A stretch of DNA of 60,412 nucleotides from Bradyrhizobium sp. YR681 (lineage in GTDB: Bacteria > Pseudomonadota > Alphaproteobacteria > Rhizobiales > Xanthobacteraceae), in assembly GCF_000282615.1 (NCBI RefSeq), contig NZ_AKIY01000227.1, positions 1 through 60,412 on the forward strand, written 5' to 3'. The position numbers were made by a program, and so were the translations under genes. The notes below the pieces were generated by a model. It did no database searches, had not been told where the DNA came from, and saw only the letters and a list, made by a program, of their open reading frames with translations. Of the stretch, positions 1 to 7,179 are shown piece by piece (position 1 is the first letter of the stretch; the number at the start of each line of letters is the position of its first letter).

Positions 1-88
1 CCGTCATTGCGAGGAGCGAAGCGGCGAAGCAATCCAGAGTGTCTCCACGGAGGGATCCTGGATTGCTTCGCGACGCTCGCAATGACGG
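1..88. repeat. Imperfect palindromic intergenic repeat (CGTCATTGCGAG family)
   Basis: The left arm begins CCGTCATTGCGAGGAGCGAA and the right arm ends with its near reverse complement, CTCGCAATGACGG. The inner parts, GAAGCAATCCAG and CTGGATTGCTTC, also pair, leaving about 20 bases in the loop. Transcribed RNA from either strand would form a long hairpin. I recognise this as a dispersed extragenic repeat type common in Bradyrhizobium; a related CGTCATTCCGGG form occurs twice near the right end of the window. Confidence 0.85.
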
Positions 89-140
89 AGTATGGACAGG
101 GAGCGCGGCAGATATTTGGCAGCGCGGGGGGCGCGCCCCC

Positions 141-515
141 TCACTCCCTCAGGTCATACCGGTACGATTTCGACACGATCTGCCAGCCGTCGGCCAGCTT
201 CATCGCCACCAGATAATCCGTGAAGAACCGCGGCGGCAGCTGGCACCGGACCTTGACGAAGGCGGTCTTGTCGTCGGAGCGGTCGATGGTGACGATGAAA
301 TCCTCGCGCGGCTTGCCTTCGGCCTTGCCGGAGGGGCGCTTGCGCACGCGGTCGAGCCAGTCGGGCACGGTCAAGACCTGGAGCTCGCCCTTCTCGACCC
401 AGCGCAGATCCGCCGAGGGATGGAAGATGGCGCCGAGCTTTTCGGCATCGCCCTCGTAAAGGCCGTCGAAATAGGATTGCACGACGGCTTCGACGCTCGA
501 ACGGTTCTGGCTCAT
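141..515 (-). CDS. SnoaL/NTF2-like family protein (putative lumazine-binding type)
   Basis: A 124-residue cytoplasmic protein with no signal peptide. It begins with a helix (SSVEAVVQSYFDGLYEGDAE), followed by the typical FHPSADLRW segment and alternating beta strands ending in DGWQIVSKSYRYD. That is the order of the NTF2-like/SnoaL fold, here closest in style to the 'putative lumazine-binding' group. Such small alpha+beta barrels can be enzymes or binding proteins, so no reaction can be assigned. The ATG start is preceded by AAAGGGATG as ribosome-binding site. The gene stands alone and diverges from the GFA-type gene. Confidence 0.85.
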   Translation of the reverse strand: MSQNRSSVEAVVQSYFDGLYEGDAEKLGAIFHPSADLRWVEKGELQVLTVPDWLDRVRKRPSGKAEGKPREDFIVTIDRSDDKTAFVKVRCQLPPRFFTDYLVAMKLADGWQIVSKSYRYDLRE

Positions 516-609
516 GGGTCATCCCTTTGGCTGATGGCTTGGCGCGAACTTAGTCGTACACATCAAAATGCGCTATGGGTGTATCAGCCATTTGCGCGAA
601 GGCGCCGTC

Positions 610-1038
610 ATGACCGGATCAGAAAATTCGAACGCTCGTATCCTCACCGGCGAATGCTATTGCCGCACCGTGCGCTACGAGGTGGCGGACGAATTCTCCT
701 ATGCGATGAACTGCCATTGCTCGAACTGCCGCCGCACCACCGGCTCGGCCTTCAAGCCGTTCGCCGGGATCGCGCAGGACAAGCTCCGCATCGTCCATGG
801 CGAGGATCGGCGAATGATTTTCGGCGACGACACCACCCATGATGCCCACTGCGCCCGCTGCGGCTCGCTGCTTTATTCCCGGGTGCGCGAGGGAAAATGG
901 GTCCATGTCGCCATGGGAACCCTGGTCGATGCCCCCTCGATCCGGCCGAGCGCCCACATTTTCGTGGGCTCGAAGGCGCCCTGGCACGAGATCACGGACA
1001 ATCTGCCGCAATATCGGGGGCACGTCGGGGATGCCTAG
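610..1038 (+). CDS. GFA/CENP-V zinc-binding domain protein
   Basis: A 142-residue protein of the glutathione-dependent formaldehyde-activating (GFA) family. The zinc-site cysteines are all visible: ECYC (C16, C18), CHCSNC (C35, C37, C40) and CARC (C81, C84), the two-site pattern of the fold. Family members include S-hydroxymethylglutathione synthase-like proteins, but most have no proven activity, so the GFA name describes the domain only. An in-frame ATG lies 42 bases upstream; I prefer MTGSENS because the extension (MRYGCISHLREGAV) does not resemble the family. No neighbouring gene suggests a formaldehyde pathway. Confidence 0.88.
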   Translation: MTGSENSNARILTGECYCRTVRYEVADEFSYAMNCHCSNCRRTTGSAFKPFAGIAQDKLRIVHGEDRRMIFGDDTTHDAHCARCGSLLYSRVREGKWVHVAMGTLVDAPSIRPSAHIFVGSKAPWHEITDNLPQYRGHVGDA

Positions 1039-1219
1039 GGGAACCTGCCGCGCGGCTATTTTGCGGCGAACCGCGCCCGGACTGGCGCGACAAACAGAAG
1101 GGGTCTTGCGGCCTGTCGCCGGCGCCGCCTTCGTGACCTCCATCACAAGCGCCGGCGGAAGATCCTGCTAAAGCGATCCCAAAGGGGCTCGATTGCCCTG
1201 AATTTTCGGAAGTCGTGTC

Positions 1220-3040
1220 ATGTGCAAACTGTTCAGATTTTCCCCGCTTCTCATCGCCATCGCGCTGCTGTTCGGCGCTGCGCCCGCCTTTGCCGGCAAG
1301 CGCGTCGCACTGGTGATCGCCAACTCGGCCTATCAGCACGCGCCGTCGCTCACCAATCCCGTCAATGACGGTTCGGTGATGGCGAAGACGCTGAAGGATG
1401 CCGGCTTCGACGTCGTCGATTCCCGGCACGATCTGTCGGCGCTGGACACGCGGCGCGTGCTGCGCGAATTCGCCGATGCGACCCGCGATGCCGACATCGC
1501 CGTGGTCTATTATGCCGGCCACGGCATCGAGGTCGAAGGCTCGAACTACCTGATCCCGGTCGATGCCAAGCTGGAGCGCGACACCGACGTCTACGACGAG
1601 GCGCTCTCGCTCGACCGCGTCCTGGTTGCCGTCGAACCTGCAAAACAGCTTCGCCTCGTGATCCTGGACGCCTGCCGTGACAATCCGTTCGGCAAGACCA
1701 TGAAGCGCACGGTCGCCTCCCGCGGCGTCGGCCGCGGCCTGGCCCAGGTCGAGCCGACCAGCCCCAACACGCTGATCGCCTATTCGGCCAAGGCTGGTTT
1801 CACGGCCCAGGACGGCGACGGCGCCAACAGCCCGTTCACCGTCGCGCTGTCGAAGCATCTGACCACGCCGGGCCTCGACGTCCGCCGGGCCTTCGGCTTT
1901 GTGCGCGACGAGGTTCTGAAGTCGACCGGCAACAAGCAGGAACCGTTCGTCTACGGCTCGCTCGGCGGCGAGGATGTCCCGCTGGTGCCGGTCAAGGTGG
2001 CGGCCGTGGTGCCGTCGGCGCCTGTGGCGAATCCGCAGGCCGATATGCGCCGCGACTACGAGCTCTCGCTCCAGGTCGGCAACAGGGCGGCATGGGAGGC
2101 GTTTCTCGCCCAGCATCCCGATGGCTTTTATGCGAACCTTGCCAAGCTTCAGCTCGAGAAAATCAGCGCCGAGCAGGCTCATGTGGCGGCGACCGAGAAG
2201 GCGAAGCAGGCCGAGGCCGAGCGCGATCGTCTCGCCGCGCTCGGTGCGCAGAAGGATGCGCAGGCCAGGGCTGCGGCCGATGCGAAGGCCGCCGAGAAGG
2301 AGCAGCTTGTCGCGCAGAAGGCCAAGGAGCAGGCGCAGCAGCAGGCCGCCGCCGCCGAGCAGCAGCGCGTCAACCTTGCCGCCGCAGCACCGGGCGCGGC
2401 GCCGGCCAGCACCGCGGGTCCCGCCGGCGCCAACGTGGCTTCGCTGACGCCGGCGACAGCGCCGGCCGATCTCAGCCGTTCGGTGCAGACCGAGCTCGGC
2501 CGGGTCGGCTGCTTCTCCGGGCAGGCTGACGGCAACTGGACCACGTCCTCGCAGCGCTCGCTGTCGCAGTTCAACCGCTATGCCGGCACCAAGCTCGATG
2601 TAAAGGTGGCGAGCACCGACGCGCTCGATACCGTCAAGGCCAAGCCGTCGCGCGTGTGCCCGCTGGTTTGCGAGCATGGCTTCAAGGCCGACGGCGACAA
2701 GTGCACCAGGATCGTCTGCCGTGAGGGCTATGCGATCAACGACGACAATGAGTGCGAGAAGCAGCGTGCCGCCAAGCCGGCGACGGCCAAGCCCGCGACC
2801 GCAAAGCGCGATGACGGCGATGAGCGGCCTGCACGGCAGCGTCGTCAGGCTGGCGGTGCGGCAGGTGGATATGGTGCTGCTGCCGGGATTGCTGCTGCCG
2901 CTGGCGCCAGCCGCCCGTCGAGTGGCGGACAGGTTTTCTGCAATAACGGCGGCTGCCGCCCGGTCAACCGCGGCTGCCATCTCGAATATCGCGGCGGCGG
3001 AGGCCCCGGCAACGACGCCAATGCCGAGGTTTGCTACTGA
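1220..3040 (+). CDS. Secreted caspase-family (peptidase C14) protein with coiled coil and Cys-containing C-terminus
   Basis: A 606-residue protein. A signal peptide (residues 1-25, cleaved after AFA) is followed by a C14 caspase/metacaspase domain (about 27-245) starting RVALVIANSAY. The catalytic His is H101 in YYAGHG and the Cys is C152 in LDACRDNPF, so the dyad is intact. An Ala/Glu/Lys/Gln-rich coiled coil spans about 300-390. A region resembling a peptidoglycan-binding repeat (about 415-470) and a Cys-containing segment (CPLVCEHGFKADGDKC) follow, then a Gly/Ala-rich tail ending in Cys. The export signal places it in the periplasm or envelope. Bacterial homologs are common in Rhizobiales but their substrates are unknown. 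It is monocistronic; GGAAG lies 8 bases before the ATG. Confidence 0.9.
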   Translation: MCKLFRFSPLLIAIALLFGAAPAFAGKRVALVIANSAYQHAPSLTNPVNDGSVMAKTLKDAGFDVVDSRHDLSALDTRRVLREFADATRDADIAVVYYAGHGIEVEGSNYLIPVDAKLERDTDVYDEALSLDRVLVAVEPAKQLRLVILDACRDNPFGKTMKRTVASRGVGRGLAQVEPTSPNTLIAYSAKAGFTAQDGDGANSPFTVALSKHLTTPGLDVRRAFGFVRDEVLKSTGNKQEPFVYGSLGGEDVPLVPVKVAAVVPSAPVANPQADMRRDYELSLQVGNRAAWEAFLAQHPDGFYANLAKLQLEKISAEQAHVAATEKAKQAEAERDRLAALGAQKDAQARAAADAKAAEKEQLVAQKAKEQAQQQAAAAEQQRVNLAAAAPGAAPASTAGPAGANVASLTPATAPADLSRSVQTELGRVGCFSGQADGNWTTSSQRSLSQFNRYAGTKLDVKVASTDALDTVKAKPSRVCPLVCEHGFKADGDKCTRIVCREGYAINDDNECEKQRAAKPATAKPATAKRDDGDERPARQRRQAGGAAGGYGAAAGIAAAAGASRPSSGGQVFCNNGGCRPVNRGCHLEYRGGGGPGNDANAEVCY

Positions 3041-3048
3041 CACTTCAG

Positions 3049-3093
3049 GTCGTCCCGGCCAAGTGCGCAGTTGCGCGCGGGGACCGGGACGGC
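3049..3093. repeat. Palindromic intergenic repeat (GTCGTCCC...GCGCA/TGCGC type)
   Basis: GTCGTCCCGG at the left pairs with CCGGGACGGC at the right, around a TGCGCAGTTGCGCG core. It fills the gap between two convergent genes and could end transcription from both sides. A closely similar element, with a perfect core, lies near 15.4 kb. Confidence 0.7.
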
Positions 3094-3094
3094 G

Positions 3095-3784
3095 TCAGTT
3101 CGAGATCGCGCTTGCTGCGATGTTCACCGTCAGTGCCAGCAGGGCGGTGTTGTAGATGAACGAGATGATGCCGTGCGCGGTGGCGGTGCGGCGGATGATC
3201 TTGTCGGCGATGCCGACGTCGGAGACCTGCGCGGTCATGCCGATCACGAACGAGAAATAGACGAAGTCCCAATAATCGGCGTGGTCTTCCTTGTCGCCGC
3301 TCGGGAACTGCAATCCGCCCGGCGGGTGCCGGTAATATTCATGGGCGTAATGCAGCGCGAAGGTCGTGTGCACGGCGGCCCAGGACAGCGCGATGGTCGT
3401 AATGGCGATCGTCAACTCCGCGGCACCACGATGGGTGCCGAGCTCGACAACGATCGCCGCGATGCTGGCAAACGCGCCGATCGCCGTCACCAGCAGGATC
3501 ACGAAGCGGCCGTCGTCCTGCATCGCGGCGCTACGGCGGATGTGCTCGTGGTCGTTGCACAGCATCATCACATAGACCAGCACGAGGTAGACTGCGATCA
3601 GTGCATCCCAGCCCAGCACAAGCCGCGTCGTCAGCCGGATCGAGCCCGGCAAAAGCAGGCAGACGAGGATGCCGATACCAAGCGCGATGAATGTCCGCGG
3701 CCGCGCGTAGATCAGCCGCATCGGCCGCGACATCTGGCGGAAGCGGACGAGGGCGGGATCCTCTTTTTTCTTGGCACCCGCCAT
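3095..3784 (-). CDS. DUF1345 family inner-membrane protein
   Basis: A 229-residue integral membrane protein. After a short basic N-terminus it shows about five hydrophobic segments: two between residues 27 and 75, two in the middle (ILLVTAIGAFASIAAIVV and the segment after TIAITTIALSWAAVHT), and one at the C-terminus (IISFIYNTALLALTVNIA). The DUF1345 signature lies around HYAHEYYR and DYWDFVYFSFVIGMTAQVSDV. The role of this family is unknown. The start chosen is MAGAKKK, just downstream of the prenyl synthase stop. The frame is open much further upstream, but that part is antisense-like sequence over the neighbouring gene. It probably forms an operon with the prenyl synthase (7-base gap). Confidence 0.9.
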   Translation of the reverse strand: MAGAKKKEDPALVRFRQMSRPMRLIYARPRTFIALGIGILVCLLLPGSIRLTTRLVLGWDALIAVYLVLVYVMMLCNDHEHIRRSAAMQDDGRFVILLVTAIGAFASIAAIVVELGTHRGAAELTIAITTIALSWAAVHTTFALHYAHEYYRHPPGGLQFPSGDKEDHADYWDFVYFSFVIGMTAQVSDVGIADKIIRRTATAHGIISFIYNTALLALTVNIAASAISN

Positions 3785-3791
3785 CGCGCGA

Positions 3792-4715
3792 CTAGTTCTT
3801 CCGCTCGGCCACGAACCGCGCGGCGGCCTGCAGCACGGCGGCGCGGTCGCCGAAGATCGACACGGCGCTGTCGGCGCGCGCGAGCAGGTCGCGTACGCGC
3901 TGCTTGGCGCCTTCGATGCCGAGCTGGGTGACGAAGGTGGTCTTGCCGAGCGCGGCATCCGCGCCGGCCGGCTTGCCGAGCGCAGCCGCATCGCCCTCGA
4001 CGTCGAGCAGGTCGTCGGCGATCTGGAACGCTTCGCCGAGCGCGCGGCCGTAATCGTCGAGCGCCTGATATTCCGCCTTCGAGGCCTCGCCGAGGAGCGC
4101 ACCGGCGACGCAGCCATAGCGCAGCAGCGCGCCGGTCTTCATCTGCTGAATGCGGGCGACATCGATCGGCTCGTTGCCGCCGAAGCGGCCTTCGCCGGCG
4201 AGGTCGAGGATCTGGCCGCCGACCATGCCGCCGATGCCGGCGCAGCGCGCCAGCGCGCGCGTCAGCAGGAGCCGCACATTGGCGTCACGATGGATCTCGT
4301 CGCGGGTGACGATGTCGAAGGCGATCGTGAGCAGGCCGTCGCCGGCGAGGATCGCGGTCGCGTCATCGGTCTTCTTGTGCAGGGTGGGGCGGCCGCGGCG
4401 CAGGTCCGAATTGTCCATCGCCGGCAGGTCGTCATGGATCAGCGAATAGCAATGGATGCATTCGAGCGCGGCGCCGACGAGCAGCGCGGCTTCGCGGGGA
4501 ACGCCGAACACGGCCGCGCTCTCGACCACGAGGAACGGCCGCAGGCGCTTGCCGCCGTTCAGGCTCGAATAGCGCATTGCGTCCATCAGTCGCTTGGGGC
4601 GGGCGATCTCATCGTGCAGGATGTCGTCCGACAGCAGGCGCCCGAGCAGGGCTTCGGTGTCATCAGCGGTCTTGTCCAGACGTTTGGCGAAATCGGACGG
4701 GGACGTGCCGGTCAT
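3792..4715 (-). CDS. ispA: Polyprenyl synthetase, farnesyl/geranylgeranyl diphosphate synthase type
   Basis: A 307-residue trans-isoprenyl diphosphate synthase that condenses IPP with allylic diphosphates in the cytosol. The first aspartate-rich motif is DDLPAMD (residues 95-101), followed by RRGRPTLHKK. The second is the AFQIADDLLD segment, followed by KTTFVTQLG. The GGKRLRP substrate-binding motif is near residue 55. The residues before the first Asp motif (CYSLIHDDLP) and the two-residue insertion within it fit bacterial type II farnesyl diphosphate synthases, but product length cannot be fixed by eye. In Bradyrhizobium the product would feed hopanoids, undecaprenyl phosphate and quinones. 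Start: MTGTSPSDF, not a frame extension 36 bases upstream. Divergent from mtgA. Confidence 0.9.
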   Translation of the reverse strand: MTGTSPSDFAKRLDKTADDTEALLGRLLSDDILHDEIARPKRLMDAMRYSSLNGGKRLRPFLVVESAAVFGVPREAALLVGAALECIHCYSLIHDDLPAMDNSDLRRGRPTLHKKTDDATAILAGDGLLTIAFDIVTRDEIHRDANVRLLLTRALARCAGIGGMVGGQILDLAGEGRFGGNEPIDVARIQQMKTGALLRYGCVAGALLGEASKAEYQALDDYGRALGEAFQIADDLLDVEGDAAALGKPAGADAALGKTTFVTQLGIEGAKQRVRDLLARADSAVSIFGDRAAVLQAAARFVAERKN

Positions 4716-4864
4716 CAAGAAAGGCTCCAGAACCAAAATTCGGCGGGACAATCCTTTATGCGCCCGCCCCAGTCAATCGTTTGGAAGGCCTAAAAAGTGC
4801 TGGAAAAGGCCCGAATTATCACAGACTTAACGCCGGGATCCGTGGCCACGTTTCATTTTGCGTC

Positions 4865-4871
4865 GGAAAGG
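4865..4871 (+). promoter_or_regulatory. Ribosome-binding site that fixes a TTG start for mtgA
   Basis: GGAAAGG lies 5 bases before an in-frame TTG at 4877. There is no ATG or GTG in frame between the upstream region and the first membrane segment, so this site decides the start. Confidence 0.7.
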
Positions 4872-4876
4872 TCGAT

Positions 4877-5551
4877 TTGCGCATCGTCAAAATCCTGCTG
4901 CTCGTGCTCGCGGTCGTGTTTCTCGCGCCCTATGTGATCGCGCCGTTCTACCGCACCGGCCATCCGGTTTCGACACTGATGGCCTGGCGCTCGCTTCGCG
5001 GTGCGCCGATGCAGCGGGAATGGATCGACCTGGCGGCGATGGCGCCTTACCTGCCGCGCGCGGTGGTGGCGGCCGAGGACGCCCATTTCTGCAAGCACCA
5101 CGGCATCGACTGGGGGGCGCTGCGCGAGGCCATCGACGACGCCAAGGAGGACGGCACCCCGTTCCGGGGCGCCTCCACCATCACCCAGCAGGTCGCGAAA
5201 AACCTGTTCCTCTGGCAGGGGCGGGATTTCGTCCGCAAGGCGCTGGAATTTCCGCTGGCGCTGTGGATCGACCTCGTCCTGCCCAAGCCGCGGATCCTGG
5301 AAATTTACCTCAACATCGCCGAGCTCGGCCCGCAGGGCCAATTTGGCGTGGAGGCCGCCAGCGCCTATGCCTTCGGCAAATCGGCCGCCAGCCTTTCCCC
5401 CCGGGAGGCGGCGCTTCTGGCCTCGATCCTGCCGAATCCGGTCAAGCGCAGCGCCAGGGTTCCCGGGCCGGGTGTCCGGAGGCTGGCCGGGACCTATGTG
5501 GCGAGGGCCCAGGCCTCCTCGCTTTCGACCTGCTGGCGGGAAAATCGCTGA
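4877..5551 (+). CDS. mtgA: Monofunctional biosynthetic peptidoglycan transglycosylase
   Basis: A 224-residue inner-membrane enzyme that polymerises glycan strands from lipid II on the periplasmic side. A single N-terminal transmembrane anchor (residues 3-23) is followed by a GT51 domain. Visible motifs are EDAHFCKHHGID with catalytic Glu67, GASTITQQVAKNLFLW (motif 2), KALEFPLALWIDLVLPK (motif 3) with the second essential Glu in ILEIYLNIAELG, and FGVEAASAYAFGKSA. The length is normal for MtgA and there is no transpeptidase domain. It starts at TTG with a good ribosome-binding site. It is divergent from the prenyl synthase, a functional neighbour because undecaprenyl phosphate carries lipid II. 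Confidence 0.93.
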   Translation: MRIVKILLLVLAVVFLAPYVIAPFYRTGHPVSTLMAWRSLRGAPMQREWIDLAAMAPYLPRAVVAAEDAHFCKHHGIDWGALREAIDDAKEDGTPFRGASTITQQVAKNLFLWQGRDFVRKALEFPLALWIDLVLPKPRILEIYLNIAELGPQGQFGVEAASAYAFGKSAASLSPREAALLASILPNPVKRSARVPGPGVRRLAGTYVARAQASSLSTCWRENR

Positions 5552-5718
5552 TTTCGGGCCCTTTCCGATCCTTTTTTCCGGTCCAGAACCCTAGCTTTAC
5601 GGCCGGCCTTCCTCTATAAGCGCGGCCTTGATCGGCATTCAGCTCGCCTCGTATTGCGGGTGCTGAGCCGTCCCTTGTGGACGATGCCCTGAAACACCAA
5701 TCCCTAGAGGATAGCGAA

Positions 5719-5901
5719 ATGGCCGTTCCGAGAAGAAAAACCTCGCCGTCGCGTCGTGGCATGCGCCGCTCGGCAGACGCCATCAAGAAGCCGACCTATG
5801 TGGAAGACAAGGACTCCGGCGAGCTCCGTCGTCCGCATCATCTCGACCTCAAGACCGGCATGTACAAGGGCCGTCAGGTCCTGAAGAAGAAAGAGTCCTG
5901 A
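5719..5901 (+). CDS. rpmF: 50S ribosomal protein L32
   Basis: A 60-residue basic protein beginning MAVPRRKTSPSRRGMRRS, the diagnostic L32 N-terminus, and ending in a Lys-rich tail. It carries no CxxC zinc pair, so it is the zinc-independent form normal for alphaproteobacteria. GAGGA sits 7 bases before the ATG. A longer frame from an ATG 42 bases upstream is rejected because L32 always starts MAVP. The 167-base leader upstream presumably carries its promoter; the TATAAG near 5615 could be a -10 element, but I see no convincing -35. Confidence 0.97.
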   Translation: MAVPRRKTSPSRRGMRRSADAIKKPTYVEDKDSGELRRPHHLDLKTGMYKGRQVLKKKES

Positions 5902-6043
5902 GTTCGGACTTTTTCTTCCGGCGGATGTTCTGACCCGCCTGATTTCGGCCAACCCATGAGATATGACGGTGACGGCGGCGGAGCCAATGCTTCGCCGCTG
6001 CATTGTTCTGTCCGGATATCTTGATCGAGAAGGCATCTTGCCG

Positions 6044-6691
6044 ATGGTCGGTTTCCCGCTGCTCCTGATTCCGCTCGCGGTCTACAATATCATCGCCTTT
6101 CTGATGCCGAGCGTGTCCTTTACGGACGTGCTGTTCAAGGTGCCGATGATCACGGGCGAGATCTGGCCGGTCACGCTCGCCGACGTCATGCTCGCGCTCG
6201 GGATCGTGCTGCTGCTGCTCGAAGTGGTGAAAGGCGCGCGGCCCGGCTCGAAATTCCTGATGGACCATCTGCTGTCGCTGATCGTGTTCGGCGCCGCCGC
6301 GGCCGAATTCGTCATGTGGCCCAAATTCGGCAACTCGACCTATTTCCTGCTGGTGTTGCTGGCGATGGCCGATTTCCTCGGCGGTATTGCCCAGCGCACG
6401 CGCCGCCGCGTCACCTATGTTGCGGAGACGACGGTGCCGGCGCCGCGCAAGGCCAGGCGCCAGGCCGAAGCACCGGCCGACGAAGCTGTCGTCGAGCCCA
6501 AATTCGAGCCTGTGACCACGCCGCAACCGGCACCGGCGGAGCCGCCGGCACCTTCGGCGCAATCAGTTGCTGAATCCGTGCTGATGGATCATCCGGCGCC
6601 CAAACCGGTGAACCCGCCCTCGCCGGAAATTCCCTCACCGGATCTGCAGCCGGGCAACGGCACGTCGTCGCCGCCCGATCCGCGGCGCTGA
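6044..6691 (+). CDS. Conserved membrane protein with Pro/Ala-rich cytoplasmic tail
   Basis: A 215-residue protein of unknown function. It has four hydrophobic segments in the first 125 residues (FPLLLIPLAVYNIIAFLM, VMLALGIVLLLLEVV, LLSLIVFGAAAAEFVMW, YFLLVLLAMADFLGGIA), a basic stop-transfer patch (RTRRRV), and then about 85 residues very rich in Pro, Ala and Glu that look disordered. The start is set at MVGFPLLL, with GAGAAGG about 10 bases upstream; the frame is open further upstream without similarity to a leader. Located just after rpmF on the same strand. Similar four-helix proteins occur in Bradyrhizobium, but I know no assigned role. Confidence 0.85.
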   Translation: MVGFPLLLIPLAVYNIIAFLMPSVSFTDVLFKVPMITGEIWPVTLADVMLALGIVLLLLEVVKGARPGSKFLMDHLLSLIVFGAAAAEFVMWPKFGNSTYFLLVLLAMADFLGGIAQRTRRRVTYVAETTVPAPRKARRQAEAPADEAVVEPKFEPVTTPQPAPAEPPAPSAQSVAESVLMDHPAPKPVNPPSPEIPSPDLQPGNGTSSPPDPRR

Positions 6692-6697
6692 TCAGCC

Positions 6698-6985
6698 TCA
6701 GGCCATTTGCCGCGTGCGCGCGCTGACGCTCGGAAGCGGCCGTTTGCTCCCATAGGCCATCTGCGCGTCTTCGGAAGAGGCGCGGCGGAGCCGGCTGGTC
6801 TGGGGCACGTGCTCGGCATTGGCGATGAGCTGGGTGACGAAGCTCGGATCTGGGCGAGGCAGCGGGGCTTTGTTAACCCATTGCAACGTCGGCACCATCG
6901 GTACCAGGGCCATCCCCCTGCCGTTGTCCGCCTCGTCCGATCGATCAGTACCCAACATCGCAATCACCGTTGATCCGGCGGGCAT
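6698..6985 (-). CDS. Small conserved hypothetical protein
   Basis: A protein of up to 95 residues; an internal ATG (MLGTDRSDEA) would give 86. Its core, PDPSFVTQLIANAEHVPQTS followed by RLRR and a DAQMAYG tail, resembles a short protein family I recall from Bradyrhizobium and relatives, which is why I accept it despite its size. It has no transmembrane segment, signal or cysteine. Function unknown. It is convergent with the preceding membrane-protein gene (6-base gap) and divergent from the EAL protein. Confidence 0.65.
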   Translation of the reverse strand: MPAGSTVIAMLGTDRSDEADNGRGMALVPMVPTLQWVNKAPLPRPDPSFVTQLIANAEHVPQTSRLRRASSEDAQMAYGSKRPLPSVSARTRQMA

Positions 6986-7179
6986 TGTCGCGTTTCGAGA
7001 CGCGTGCGCCGGTGCGAGTCATGTACTCGCAAGGCCTATGCCGGCCGGGCCGGTTTCGTTCCGCGCCGCTCCGAAACGTGGTTTCCAAATTGTTTATCAA
7101 CTTTGCCTAGGGTCGGGGGCGAATCTGGCCGTATCCTGTGCCGGCTCAGGACTCCCCGCTGTCCCGAAACGAGGCGATT

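Noticed and set aside
992..3043. A 683-codon minus-strand frame opposite the caspase-like gene
   Set aside because: Same bias effect; no motif, whereas the sense frame has signal peptide and catalytic dyad.
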